Part shown: positions 29,449-39,811 of the stretch, piece by piece
Numbering within the stretch: position 1 is the stretch's first letter
How the letters are laid out: every line of letters starts with the position of its first letter
NCBI RefSeq assembly: GCF_004323595.1
Contig: NZ_AP019373.1
Span: 620,001 to 684,000 of the forward strand
Origin: Sulfuricystis thermophila
GTDB taxonomy: Bacteria; Pseudomonadota; Gammaproteobacteria; Burkholderiales; Rhodocyclaceae
Direction: 5' to 3'
Length of the DNA: 64,000 bases
Notes under the pieces: generated by a model
Databases searched by the model: none
Told to the model about the DNA's origin: nothing
The model's input: the letters and a program-made list of their open reading frames with translations, nothing else
Translations under genes and position numbers: made by a program

Positions 29449-30453
29449 TCAGATCATCACGTCTTCACCACCCTTGCCGCCGAGCTGGATCTGGCCTTCG
29501 TCGGCGAGGCGGCGCGCGATCTTGATGATTTCCTTCTGTTCGGCCTCGACTTCGGAGAGCCGCACCGGGCCTTTCGATTCGAGGTCTTCCTTGAGCATCT
29601 CGGCAGCGCGCTGCGACATGTTCTTGAAGATCTTCTCGCGCAGTTCGGGCGAGGCGCCCTTGAGCGCGAGGATCAGCGAGTCGGACTGCACCTCGCGCAG
29701 CAAGAGCTGGATGCCGCGGTCGTCGATGTCGAGCAGATTCTCGAAGGTGAACATCTCGTCGAGGATCTTCTGCGCCAGATCGGGATCGTATTCGCGCACA
29801 TTGTCGATGATCGCCGTCTCGGCGGCCTGGCCGACGTAGTTCAGGATCTCGGCGGCGTGGCGAATACCGCCCATCGCCGCTTTCTTGACGTTGTTCGAAG
29901 CGCCAGCCATCAGGCGGGTCATCGCTTCGTTGAGTTCCTTGAGCGCGACCGGCTGCACGCCGTCGAGCGTCGCGATCCTCAGCAGCACGTCGTTCCTCAG
30001 CCGTTCTGAAAACAGCTTGAGGATCTCGCCGGCGTGGTCGTATTCCAGATGGACGAGGATCGTGGCGATGATCTGCGGATGCTCGTTCTTGATCAGGTCC
30101 GCGACCGTCGGCGCATCCATCCACTTCAGGCTCTCGATGCCGGCGGTGTCGCCACCTTGCAGGATGCGGCCGATCAGGTTGGCGGCCTTGTCGTCCCCCA
30201 GGGCCTTGGTGAGCATGCTGCGGATCATTTCCTCGTCGGCCGACAGTGCCGCGCCCTTCGCCGCATGGGCTGCGACCTCCTCGATCAGCTGCTCGGCTTT
30301 TTCGCGCGGCACGGCCTTGATGCCGGCCATCGCGTGGCCGAGCTTCTGCACCTCGCGCGGTCCCAGATGCTTGAGCACTTCGGCGGCGGCATCCGGGCCG
30401 AGCGAGAGCAGCAGCATCGCACTCTTTTCCAGTCCTTCCTCAGGCCCCGGCAC
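29449..30453 (-). CDS. fliG: Flagellar motor switch protein FliG
   Basis: This 334-residue C-ring protein engages the stators. Typical FliG segments are LLLSLGPDAAAEVLKHLGPR near the start, LKNEHPQIIATILVHLE-like IKNEHPQIIATILVHLEYDH in the middle, and IDDRGIQLLLREVQSDSLIL in the torque-generating C-terminal domain. Its start lies 14 bases inside the fliF end, so the two are translationally coupled. Confidence 0.98.
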   Translation of the reverse strand: MPGPEEGLEKSAMLLLSLGPDAAAEVLKHLGPREVQKLGHAMAGIKAVPREKAEQLIEEVAAHAAKGAALSADEEMIRSMLTKALGDDKAANLIGRILQGGDTAGIESLKWMDAPTVADLIKNEHPQIIATILVHLEYDHAGEILKLFSERLRNDVLLRIATLDGVQPVALKELNEAMTRLMAGASNNVKKAAMGGIRHAAEILNYVGQAAETAIIDNVREYDPDLAQKILDEMFTFENLLDIDDRGIQLLLREVQSDSLILALKGASPELREKIFKNMSQRAAEMLKEDLESKGPVRLSEVEAEQKEIIKIARRLADEGQIQLGGKGGEDVMI

Positions 30454-32092
30454 CCATCCACTCCTTGATCAGTTCGGCGATCAGCTTGGGTTCCTGGCGG
30501 GCGGTCTCGCGTGCAGCATTCAACTTCTCGTCGAAACTTCGCACATGCGGACCGGCAGGGGCCTCTGCCGTGCCGGTTCCCTCCACGCCGGCCGCTTCCG
30601 CCGCGGCACGCCGTTCCGCCTCGGCGCGCTGCGCAGCGGCGGCGAACATGTCGAGCACCGGCTTCAAGAGCTTGCGCCAGACCAGCCAGGCGACGATCGC
30701 GAAGACCAGATATTGTCCGGCTTCCTTCGCGAAGGCGATCGCGGCCGGGTCCTTCCACAGCGGCGTTTCCGGCAGCGCTTCCGCCTCGCTCTGCACGAAG
30801 CTCGCCGCGGCGACGTTGATCGTGTCGCCGCGCTTCTCGTCGAAGCCGATCGATTCACGCACCAGGTCATTGATGCGCTTCAATTCCTCGGCAGTGGGCG
30901 GCACCGCCTTGCCCGGCTTGCCATCGTTGCCCAGCGGGCGCTTATGGTTGACCGCCACGGCCACCGAGACGCGCTTGACGGCGCCGGGGGTGGCACGCGT
31001 ATGGCGCACGGTCTTGTCGAGCTCATAGTTGATCGTCGCGTTGCGTGTGTAATTGCCGCTCGTGGCTCCGCCCACTGCCGTGGCGCCCGGCACCGGCGGC
31101 GTGGTGATCGGCGCGGTGGCCGGTACCGGCGGTTGATTGGTCAGCGCCCCGGGCACGCCGAGCGCCGGCGGGCTGCCCGCGCCGCTCTCGGCGGTCTGCT
31201 GACTGCGGATGGCGGTCTTCGGTGCAGGATTCGGCTGGTAGCTCTCTTCGACCTGCTCGATCTGGCTGAAATCGATCTCGGCCGCCACCTGGGTGCGGAA
31301 ATTGCCCTTGCCGAGCAAGGGTTCGAGGATGGTTTCGATGCGCTTGACGTATTGCGCCTCGACTTCCTTGACATAGCCGAGCTGGCTGGGGTTCAAATTG
31401 TCGTTCTTGAAGCCGTCGAGGCGCTGCGAAATCAGCTTGCCATCCTGGTCGATCACGCTGACGTTGGCGGGGGAAAGCTGCGGCACCGAAGAGGACACCA
31501 GATGGACGATGCCGGCGATCTGCGCCGGTTCGAGCGTGCGCCCCGGCTGCAGGCTGACCAACACGGAAGCCGAGGGCTTCAGGTCGTCGCGCAGGAATGC
31601 GGTCTGCTTCGGGATCGCCAGATGCACGCGGGCGGCGCGCACGGCGCCCAGCGCCTGGATCGACCGCGCCAGTTCGCCTTCGAGACCGCGCTGGTAATTG
31701 ATCTGTTCGGCGAACTGGCTGATGCCGAGCTTCTGGTTCTCCATCAACTCGAAACCGACCAGCCCGCCTTTCGGCAGTCCCTGCGAGGCGAGCTTCAGGC
31801 GCGCTTCATGGACCTGACCGACGGGCACCAGGATCGCGCCACCGCGCTCGGAAACTTTGTAGGGGATGTTCTGTTGCTGCAAGGCGGCGACGATCTGGCC
31901 GCCATCCTGGTCGGAGAGATTGGAAAACAGCACCCCATAGGGCGGTTCCTTGGTCCACAGCCAGGCGCCGACCAACACGGCGATGGCGAGGGCGACCATC
32001 GCCATCGCCATCAACTTCTGGCGGGCATCGAGTCGGGAGAGTGCAGCCAGCCCGAGAGGCAAGGTGGGCGAGGCGGTTGCCGGTTCTGCCAT
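30440..32092 (-). CDS. fliF: Flagellar MS-ring protein FliF
   Basis: This 550-residue membrane protein forms the MS ring. Transmembrane segments are LMAMAMVALAIAVLVGAWLW near residues 24-43 and YLVFAIVAWLVWRKLLKPVL near residues 460-480. The periplasmic ring motif LPKGGLVGFELMENQKLGIS is visible. ATG 32092 (MAEPATASP) was chosen over an upstream start because AGGAGAA lies 13 bases before it. It is the first gene of the minus-strand operon ending at fliR. Confidence 0.97.
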   Translation of the reverse strand: MAEPATASPTLPLGLAALSRLDARQKLMAMAMVALAIAVLVGAWLWTKEPPYGVLFSNLSDQDGGQIVAALQQQNIPYKVSERGGAILVPVGQVHEARLKLASQGLPKGGLVGFELMENQKLGISQFAEQINYQRGLEGELARSIQALGAVRAARVHLAIPKQTAFLRDDLKPSASVLVSLQPGRTLEPAQIAGIVHLVSSSVPQLSPANVSVIDQDGKLISQRLDGFKNDNLNPSQLGYVKEVEAQYVKRIETILEPLLGKGNFRTQVAAEIDFSQIEQVEESYQPNPAPKTAIRSQQTAESGAGSPPALGVPGALTNQPPVPATAPITTPPVPGATAVGGATSGNYTRNATINYELDKTVRHTRATPGAVKRVSVAVAVNHKRPLGNDGKPGKAVPPTAEELKRINDLVRESIGFDEKRGDTINVAAASFVQSEAEALPETPLWKDPAAIAFAKEAGQYLVFAIVAWLVWRKLLKPVLDMFAAAAQRAEAERRAAAEAAGVEGTGTAEAPAGPHVRSFDEKLNAARETARQEPKLIAELIKEWMGAGA

Positions 32093-32138
32093 GTTGTGTA
32101 GGTTCTCCTGGAGGTACGGAAGGGATTGTGACGCGCCG

Positions 32139-32155
32139 AAGCAAGACGGGTTCCC
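32139..32155 (-). promoter_or_regulatory. Candidate sigma54 promoter of the fliF operon
   Basis: Read on the minus strand, GG at 32154-32153 and GC at 32142-32141 are ten bases apart within GGAACCCGTCTTGC. The -12 half (TTGC) is perfect and the -24 half is imperfect. It lies about 50 bases upstream of the fliF ATG, with the Shine-Dalgarno between. The FlrBC-like regulator genes start divergently about 90 bases away. Confidence 0.55.
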
Positions 32156-32162
32156 GCGATGA

Positions 32163-32179
32163 GCGGCAATAATTGCCGC
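32163..32179. promoter_or_regulatory. Inverted repeat between fliF and flrB
   Basis: GCGGCAATAATTGCCGC is a near-perfect palindrome a few bases upstream of the candidate fliF sigma54 promoter. It lies in a divergent promoter region, so it cannot be a terminator. Its centre resembles the AT-centred palindrome bound by FleQ/FlrA-type regulators. The arms and spacing recur upstream of flgK (12312-12328). Confidence 0.45.
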
Positions 32180-32246
32180 CATTTCGGGTATTGTTCCGCC
32201 CTATTCCTCGTTTCGCCGCCACAGACAATTTGCGAACATTCTCGAC

Positions 32247-33151
32247 ATGAACCTCGCCGCACCCGCGCCGCCCCCGGCACCCGCGCCGGATGTCGATCCC
32301 GCACGACTGGCCGAAGCCTTCCGCCTGTTCAATCAGGTGTCGGAAGAGCTGTCGACGGCCTATGGCGCGCTGGAAAAGCAGGTCGAGCGCCTGACCACCG
32401 AGTTGGCCGCCGCGAATGCCGAGACGCAGCGCCTGCGTGAGCAGGCCGAACGCAACGCCCGGCTCGCCGCGATGGGTGAGATGGCGGCGCAGCTCGCCCA
32501 CCAGTTGCGCACTCCGCTCGCGGCGGCGCTGCTGTATGCCGGCAATCTGGAAACACCGGATCTGCCCGAGGCGAGCCGCATCACGATCGCCAGGAAGACG
32601 GTGGAGCGGCTCAAGCATCTCGAGCGCCTGATCCAGGACATGCTGCTCTTTGCGCGCGGCGAAGTGCTTGGCCGCGAAGCCTTCGCGCTTGCCGAGCTGC
32701 TCGCCGAACTCGGGCAGACCTTCGAGCCGCTGGCGCGTAGCCGCGGTGCGCGCTTCGAGGTCGTCACCCCGCCGCCCGGACTGACCCTCACCGGTAACCG
32801 CAAGGCGCTCGCCGGGGCGCTCACGAATCTGCTCGAAAATGCGCTGCACGCGGTGGCCGAGCGTACCGATGGCTGTATTGCCCTCGCCGTCGAGGAAGAC
32901 GAAGCATCGATCGTTTTTCGTGTCAGCGACAATGGGCGCGGCATGCCGGCCGAGGTGGTGGCCCGTCTCTTCGAGCCATTCTTCACCACGCGTGCCGAGG
33001 GCACCGGCCTGGGGCTGGCGATCGCCCGCGGCGTGGCCCGCGCGCATGGCGGCGGCATCGAAGTGGCTTCGGCGCCCGGCCAGGGCAGCACCTTCCGGCT
33101 CAGCGTCGCGCGCAGCGCGAACGAGGCGACGGTGACGATGGAGCAAAACGG

Positions 33152-33155
<4 letters not shown>
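32247..33155 (+). CDS. flrB: Flagellar sensor histidine kinase (FlrB/FleS-type)
   Basis: This 302-residue kinase has no membrane segment, so it is probably cytoplasmic. The N-terminus is Pro/Ala-rich, followed by a coiled coil (about residues 30-72). The phosphoacceptor region is MGEMAAQLAHQLRTPLAAAL. The ATPase core has N, G1 and G2 boxes: LTNLLENALHAV, VSDNGRGMP and GTGLGLAIARGVARAHGGG. It pairs with the regulator directly downstream (4-base overlap). It is predicted to control sigma54-dependent middle flagellar genes. Confidence 0.88.
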
Positions 33156-34540
<1,385 letters not shown>

Positions 34541-34544
34541 CAAG

Positions 34545-34561
34545 CCGGCACGGGCTTTGCT
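34545..34561 (+). promoter_or_regulatory. Sigma54 promoter of fliE
   Basis: CGGCACGGGCTTTGC matches TGGCACG-N4-TTGC except for the first base. GG (34547-34548) and GC (34559-34560) are separated by exactly ten bases. The predicted transcription start is at about 34571-34572, only one or two bases before the fliE ATG. Confidence 0.85.
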
Positions 34562-34572
34562 ATAAAAAGCGC

Positions 34573-34899
34573 ATGGCCATCGATACCCGCAATCTCGAAC
34601 AGATGCTCAGCGAGCTGCGTGCCGCCACCGCGGTGGCACAGGGCAAGCCGGCCGCTGCGTCTCAAGCCGCGGGCGGCGCCGAGTTCGCCGATGCACTGAA
34701 GGCCGCGATCGATCAGGTGAATGCCGCGCAACAGCAGGCTCAACAGCTCGCGCAGGAATTCGCCGCCGGCAACGAGAACGTCAATCTACAGGACGTGATG
34801 ATCAATCTGCAGAAGGCCAGTCTCTCGTTCCAGCAGATGGTGCAGGTGAGGAACAAGCTCGTCACGGCCTATCAGGACGTGATGAACATGCCGGTCTGA
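34573..34899 (+). CDS. fliE: Flagellar hook-basal body protein FliE
   Basis: This 108-residue MS-ring/rod junction protein has the FliE C-terminus VNLQDVMINLQKASLSFQQM and VRNKLVTAYQDVMNMPV. The first ATG gives the normal length, but no Shine-Dalgarno is visible and the sigma54 promoter implies a leader of almost no bases. It is separated from fliF, its usual neighbour, by the flrBC genes. An IS110-like element begins within about ten bases of its stop. Confidence 0.95.
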   Translation: MAIDTRNLEQMLSELRAATAVAQGKPAAASQAAGGAEFADALKAAIDQVNAAQQQAQQLAQEFAAGNENVNLQDVMINLQKASLSFQQMVQVRNKLVTAYQDVMNMPV

Positions 34900-34907
34900 G
34901 TAACCGT

Positions 34908-36097
<1,190 letters not shown>

Positions 36098-36102
36098 ATA
36101 CA

Positions 36103-36248
36103 AGAGCTTGCGAAAAATTCTGCTGCGCTTGCCATCTTGGGGTCGGGCGGTGCTCGCCATCCTCATGTATGTCCAGATACATTCCGGTGGCTGCGCTCCG
36201 GCCTCCCCCAACCTAGCTGCGCTCGCAACGAATTTTTTCACAAGCTCT
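36103..36248. repeat. Long imperfect hairpin element A (about 145 bp)
   Basis: The left arm begins AGAGCTTGCGAAAAATTC and the right arm, read in reverse complement, begins AGAGCTTGTGAAAAAATTC. Pairing continues with gaps to a central ATGTAT-gtccag-ATACAT. It fills the space between the IS110 element and the ycgR 3' end. No open frame of interest is present. Its architecture matches elements at 55849-55980 and 63599-63772. Confidence 0.7.
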
Positions 36249-36257
36249 GAGACTCAC

Positions 36258-37046
36258 TCAAAATCCCAGTCCGGATTCGCGCGCTTTTCTCTCCCGTTCG
36301 ACCTTGATGATGTAACGCTGGATCAGCGTCTGCTGCGGGCCGGGGAGGTTGACGAATTCGCAGCCGGCGCGGCGGCGGGCTTGGTCGCGCGCGAAGGAAA
36401 CGCCCATCTGGCAGACGCGTAATGTGCCGTCGATGATGCCGACTTCGGGCAGCTCGATGCGGCAATCCGGAATGATCTGGCCGGCTTCGAACGGAATCTC
36501 TTCGGGCGGTGCGACGATGCCGACACCACCGACGCTGACGTCCAGTACGGTCGCCTCGAAGAGCCGTATCCCGCCGTCGTGCAAAGGGAGCGGCATGCGG
36601 CATTTCAGCGGTCGGGCGATCGGCGCATTCAAGCGAAAAAACTCGCGGCGCTGCAGCCGCAACACTTCTTTCGGCAAAGCGGCCAAGAAGGCGGGCCGGC
36701 CTTCGAAGACGCCCCTCGTGAAGGGGCCGAGCAGGAATTGGATGCGCACGCGGTCGAGTTGGCCGATGCAATAGTGTTTATCCGCGGCGGCGATGCGCTG
36801 ATTGACGTTTTCATCCGGGCCGACGTCGAGGATCAGCTGCTCGGACGCCACCTTCAGCAGCACGGTGAGCAGCATGTCCTGGCCTTCATTGCAGAAGACG
36901 GTGAGCTGGGTGACGTGCGTCTGCAGCTGACGCAACAGGGTCAGCACTTCCTGCGGTGCGCGCAGCATGTATTTGTCGTATTCGCTGCCCGCGAGGATCG
37001 GCAGCGCGATGGTGGTGGGCGTCAGGGATGGCTCGGCAATGGTCAT
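36258..37046 (-). CDS. ycgR: Flagellar brake protein YcgR (c-di-GMP receptor)
   Basis: This 262-residue protein has an N-terminal YcgR domain (about residues 25-130) and a C-terminal PilZ domain. The c-di-GMP binding motifs are RREFFR (RxxxR) and DVSVGGVG (D/NxSxxG). When loaded with c-di-GMP such proteins slow or bias the motor. It overlaps the FhlB-like gene by four bases and is the last gene of the fliT-side operon. Confidence 0.93.
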   Translation of the reverse strand: MTIAEPSLTPTTIALPILAGSEYDKYMLRAPQEVLTLLRQLQTHVTQLTVFCNEGQDMLLTVLLKVASEQLILDVGPDENVNQRIAAADKHYCIGQLDRVRIQFLLGPFTRGVFEGRPAFLAALPKEVLRLQRREFFRLNAPIARPLKCRMPLPLHDGGIRLFEATVLDVSVGGVGIVAPPEEIPFEAGQIIPDCRIELPEVGIIDGTLRVCQMGVSFARDQARRRAGCEFVNLPGPQQTLIQRYIIKVERERKARESGLGF

Positions 37047-37396
37047 GATCCTGCGTGATCCGGTTTGGCGAACTGCGATTCTATTTCAGCGTAGCCCTTC
37101 GAGGGCGAGGCGGTTTCTGCGTTGCCCTGATGTTCGATGCGGTAGATCCAGGCCAAGAGTTCAGCGACGGCGAGGTAGAGCGCGGGTGGGATGTGTCGGT
37201 CGATGTCGACCTGCGCGAGCAGGGCGACCAGTTCGGGCGATTCATGGACGAACACGCCATGCTCGCGGGCGCGAGCGACGATTTCCGCGGCGATCAGGCC
37301 GCGCCCCTTGGCCACGACTTTCGGCGCCGCATCGCCTGGCGCATATTTCAACGCCACGGCGAGCCCTGCCTTGTCGTCAGGGGGCAGGATGCTCAA
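37043..37396 (-). CDS. FlhB C-terminal-domain homologue (FhlB-like)
   Basis: This protein of about 117 residues matches only the cytoplasmic C-terminal part of FlhB/YscU (VALKYAPGDAAPKVVAKGRG, HGVFVHESPELVALLAQVDI). The start is inferred as TTG at 37396, overlapping the stop of the FliK-like gene as TTGA; no ATG suits. The NPTH autocleavage motif of FlhB is absent, as in FhlB proteins. A role in export-specificity switching together with the adjacent FliK-like protein is likely. Confidence 0.8.
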   Translation of the reverse strand: MSILPPDDKAGLAVALKYAPGDAAPKVVAKGRGLIAAEIVARAREHGVFVHESPELVALLAQVDIDRHIPPALYLAVAELLAWIYRIEHQGNAETASPSKGYAEIESQFAKPDHAGS

Positions 37397-38475
37397 GTTT
37401 CCACCACCCCCTGCAACAGCGGCACGCCGGCACGGTCGAGTGCGGCAGCCAGCTCGGGGATGGCCGCACGCAGCATCGCAGCGCTGTCGGCCGCGGCGGC
37501 GGCCAGCGTCAGCCGCACCCCCTGGCGGCTCAGCTGCAGACGTGCTTCGATGCGGCCCAGTCGTGGCGTGGTGAGGGTCAGCGTCGTGCGCCAGCTGGAG
37601 TCTTCCTCGCCTGCGGCGTGCCTTTCCCGTTCGCCTTCCCATTCGATCGTCCAATCCATCGGTTGCTGCGGCCAGACCTCGCCATGCCAGACGATGCGCT
37701 GGAAGGCTGCGGCTTCCAGTTGCTGCTGGACGATGGGCCGCAACTCGTCGGGAATCGACGCTGCCGTCGCGGCGGCCTGCGGGGTGACACTCTGGCGCGG
37801 AGCGGCTGCGCTTTCGGCCGGGGTGGGTGCCGTTCCGCCAGCGCCGACTTTCCCCATCGCCGCATCAACGAATGCCGAGGGCGACGACAAGCGCCCCTGT
37901 GGCTCCTGCAGCAGCTCGGCCAGAGGCAGCCTGCCCTTGACCCATTCGGCCTGATGTGCCTCGTAGAACACGCCGCTGTGTGTCACGGCTCTGGAGAGCG
38001 TCTCGGCGAGCTGCGTTGCCGGCAGCTGCCCTTGCGACGCTGCGGCGATCAGCGGCTGGCTACGGTTGAGCGGCGCAGCGGGCACCGTTTCGCCTTCGGC
38101 CGGCAGCAAGGCGCCGATCAGTCGCGCCGTGGGGCTCAGGCGGGTAAAGGGGTAAGGAGTCGCCTGCGCCGCTGCGTTGCCGGCATCGACGCGCTGCGCG
38201 ATGATCGTCCGCGGCGAGCGGTCGATGACCACCAGTTCCAGTTGGTCGCCGGCTTTGGCGCCTTCCGTCAGTTGCAGCGTGAGCTGCTTGCCGGCGACCA
38301 GCGCGCGGTAGGTGTGGTCGGGCAGGGGTTCGAGGATGCGCGCCTGGAAGGTCTGCCCCGGCCGTAGCTCGGGCAGGTCGGCGGGAATCGGGCGCGTCGG
38401 CTGGACCGGTTCGAGCAGGTTCGCCTCGGTCTGCATGCGCATGCGGATCGCCGCATCGGGGGGGACGAGCACCAT
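37393..38475 (-). CDS. Second FliK-like hook-length control protein
   Basis: This 360-residue protein has a C-terminal Flg_hook-like domain (about residues 270-350) with LTLTTPRLGRIEARLQLSRQ and AAIPELAAALDRAGVP. The N-terminal half has a FQARILEPLPDHTYRALVAG barrel-like segment not seen in the operon FliK at 25704. Residues about 208-216 (KVGAGGTAP) come from a dispersed repeat. Coupled to the FhlB-like gene, it could act in a separate secretion-switch step. Confidence 0.78.
   Translation of the reverse strand: MVLVPPDAAIRMRMQTEANLLEPVQPTRPIPADLPELRPGQTFQARILEPLPDHTYRALVAGKQLTLQLTEGAKAGDQLELVVIDRSPRTIIAQRVDAGNAAAQATPYPFTRLSPTARLIGALLPAEGETVPAAPLNRSQPLIAAASQGQLPATQLAETLSRAVTHSGVFYEAHQAEWVKGRLPLAELLQEPQGRLSSPSAFVDAAMGKVGAGGTAPTPAESAAAPRQSVTPQAAATAASIPDELRPIVQQQLEAAAFQRIVWHGEVWPQQPMDWTIEWEGERERHAAGEEDSSWRTTLTLTTPRLGRIEARLQLSRQGVRLTLAAAAADSAAMLRAAIPELAAALDRAGVPLLQGVVET
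37827..37851 (-). repeat. Dispersed 25-bp repeat inside the second fliK
   Basis: One mismatch (TTCC for TCCC) separates this copy from the consensus. It is in the sense direction of the gene and is read as KVGAGGTAP, in a low-complexity linker. Confidence 0.8.
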
Positions 38476-38512
38476 GTTCGGCTACCCCGCTGCGCGGCGG
38501 CCGCGGCAAGGA

Positions 38513-38845
38513 TCAGTGGCCGGCCCCGCAGGCGCGGTCGAGCGGCGATTGGCGCGCATGGCCGGTCAGGAAGCGCCGCACCTTTTCCATCCAGGGTTCG
38601 GTATGGCGGCGCACTTCGGCATCGTCTTCCAGGATGCGGCGGATCAGCGCACGCCGGCGTTCGGCTTCTTCCGGGCTTTCGGTTCCCACATCGCCCGTGT
38701 GCAGCAATGCTTCGCGCAGCTCGGCCACCGCGCGTTCGAGCGCGATCAGGCGGTCCCAGTCGTTGGCGCGCGCCGCCTCCACCATGCGGGAGGACAGCGC
38801 GCACATCTGTTCGTAGATTTCGAGCGGAGCGGGCATCGCGTGCAT
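38513..38845 (-). CDS. fliT: Flagellar chaperone FliT
   Basis: This 110-residue helical protein matches FliT in size and pattern: LEIYEQMCALSSRMVEAARA then DWDRLIALERAVAELREALL. FliT chaperones the filament cap FliD. The start may be the ATG at 38845 or the one three codons later. It heads the minus-strand group fliT, second fliK, fhlB-like and ycgR; fliD and fliS are not in the window. Confidence 0.82.
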   Translation of the reverse strand: MHAMPAPLEIYEQMCALSSRMVEAARANDWDRLIALERAVAELREALLHTGDVGTESPEEAERRRALIRRILEDDAEVRRHTEPWMEKVRRFLTGHARQSPLDRACGAGH

Positions 38846-38957
38846 GGTAGCCTCACATCGTTTTGGCGCTGGCGGAAACAGCGGGTGGATCGTCCGGTTT
38901 ATTTACGACAGCGTTCCGCCAAACTGTAGCCTGACTTACCCGCGTGGCAGGAAGCCG

Positions 38958-39734
38958 TCAAAACGTGCCAGGATAGGCCCCGCCGTCGAGTAGCCAGTTT
39001 TGCCCGGTGATGTAGCCGGCCTGGGCGCTGCACAGGAAGGCGCAGGCGGCGCCGAATTCGGTCGGATCGCCGATGCGGCCGGCGGGGATGCTGGCGAGCC
39101 GTTCGGCCAGCGCCTGTTCATAATCGATGCCCTTGGCTTTGGCTTGCGCACCGACGACGTTGCGGATGCGGTCGGTGTCGAACAGTCCAGGCAGCAGGTT
39201 GTTGATCGTCACGTTGTAGCGCACCGTCTTGCGCGCGAGGCCAGCGACGAAGCCGGTGAGCCCCGCGCGTGCGCCGTTGGAGAGCCCCAGTACGTCGATC
39301 GGCGCCTTGACCGCCGCCGAGGTGATGTTGACGATGCGGCCGAAGCGGCGCGCGATCATGCCATCCACCGTCGCCTTGATGAGCTCGATCGGCGTGAGCA
39401 TGTTGGCATCGAGCGCCTTGATCCAGTCCTCGCGCGTCCAGTCGCGAAAGTCGCCGGGTGGCGGCCCGCCGGCATTGGTGACGAGGATGTCCGGCTCCGG
39501 GCAGGCTTCGAGCGCCTTCTGCCGGCCTGCCGGCGTGGTGATATCCGCGCAGACTGCCGTCCCGCCAGCGCCGATTTTTTGCACTTCGGTCAGAGTCGTT
39601 TGCAAGGCCGCCTCGCCGCGCGCGACGATCGTGACGCTGACGCCTTCCGCCGCCAATGCCAGTGCGCAGGCGCGCCCCAAACCTTTGCTCGCCGCACAGA
39701 CCAGCGCGCGTTTGCCGCGAATGCCGAGCTCCAT
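38958..39734 (-). CDS. SDR-family oxidoreductase lacking the usual Tyr/Lys pair
   Basis: This 258-residue Rossmann protein has VCAASKGLGRACALALAAEG as the cofactor loop and ILVTNAGGPPPGDF as the NAG block. The active-site Ser is in NITSAAVKAP. The YxxxK position reads SNGAR, so the classical Tyr and Lys are missing, as in a known atypical SDR group. Residues about 53-60 are encoded by a dispersed repeat. Reaction unknown. It is divergent from gcdH (77-base gap). Confidence 0.85.
   Translation of the reverse strand: MELGIRGKRALVCAASKGLGRACALALAAEGVSVTIVARGEAALQTTLTEVQKIGAGGTAVCADITTPAGRQKALEACPEPDILVTNAGGPPPGDFRDWTREDWIKALDANMLTPIELIKATVDGMIARRFGRIVNITSAAVKAPIDVLGLSNGARAGLTGFVAGLARKTVRYNVTINNLLPGLFDTDRIRNVVGAQAKAKGIDYEQALAERLASIPAGRIGDPTEFGAACAFLCSAQAGYITGQNWLLDGGAYPGTF
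39554..39578 (-). repeat. Dispersed 25-bp repeat inside the SDR gene
   Basis: This copy has two mismatches to the consensus and lies in the sense direction, read as KIGAGGTAV. It is within the Rossmann core between alpha-helix 2 and beta-strand 3 rather than in a linker. Confidence 0.7.
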
Positions 39735-39811
39735 GAAGTTTGTCTCCCAGAAGTCAATTGCCCGGGCGCCGGCGGACTAAACTTGCCGCGTCACGTCCGG
39801 GAGGATCGAAG

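Noticed and set aside
29885-32101. A 738-codon open frame on the plus strand opposite fliG and fliF
   Set aside because: It is antisense to two certain genes with full family motifs. The sequence is rich in Arg, Ala, Gly, Asp and His without domains, as expected for a shadow frame in GC-rich DNA.
38861-38926. TTTTGGCGCTGGCGGAAAC with a partner CGTTCCGCCAAACTG upstream of fliT as a repeat copy
   Set aside because: Similarity to the dispersed family is limited to about ten bases. It may be a worn copy, but the evidence is too weak to list.
38958-39000. CGTGCCA near the SDR stop as a minus-strand sigma54 -24 element for fliT
   Set aside because: The GC of the -12 element is not ten bases away; the spacing does not fit.
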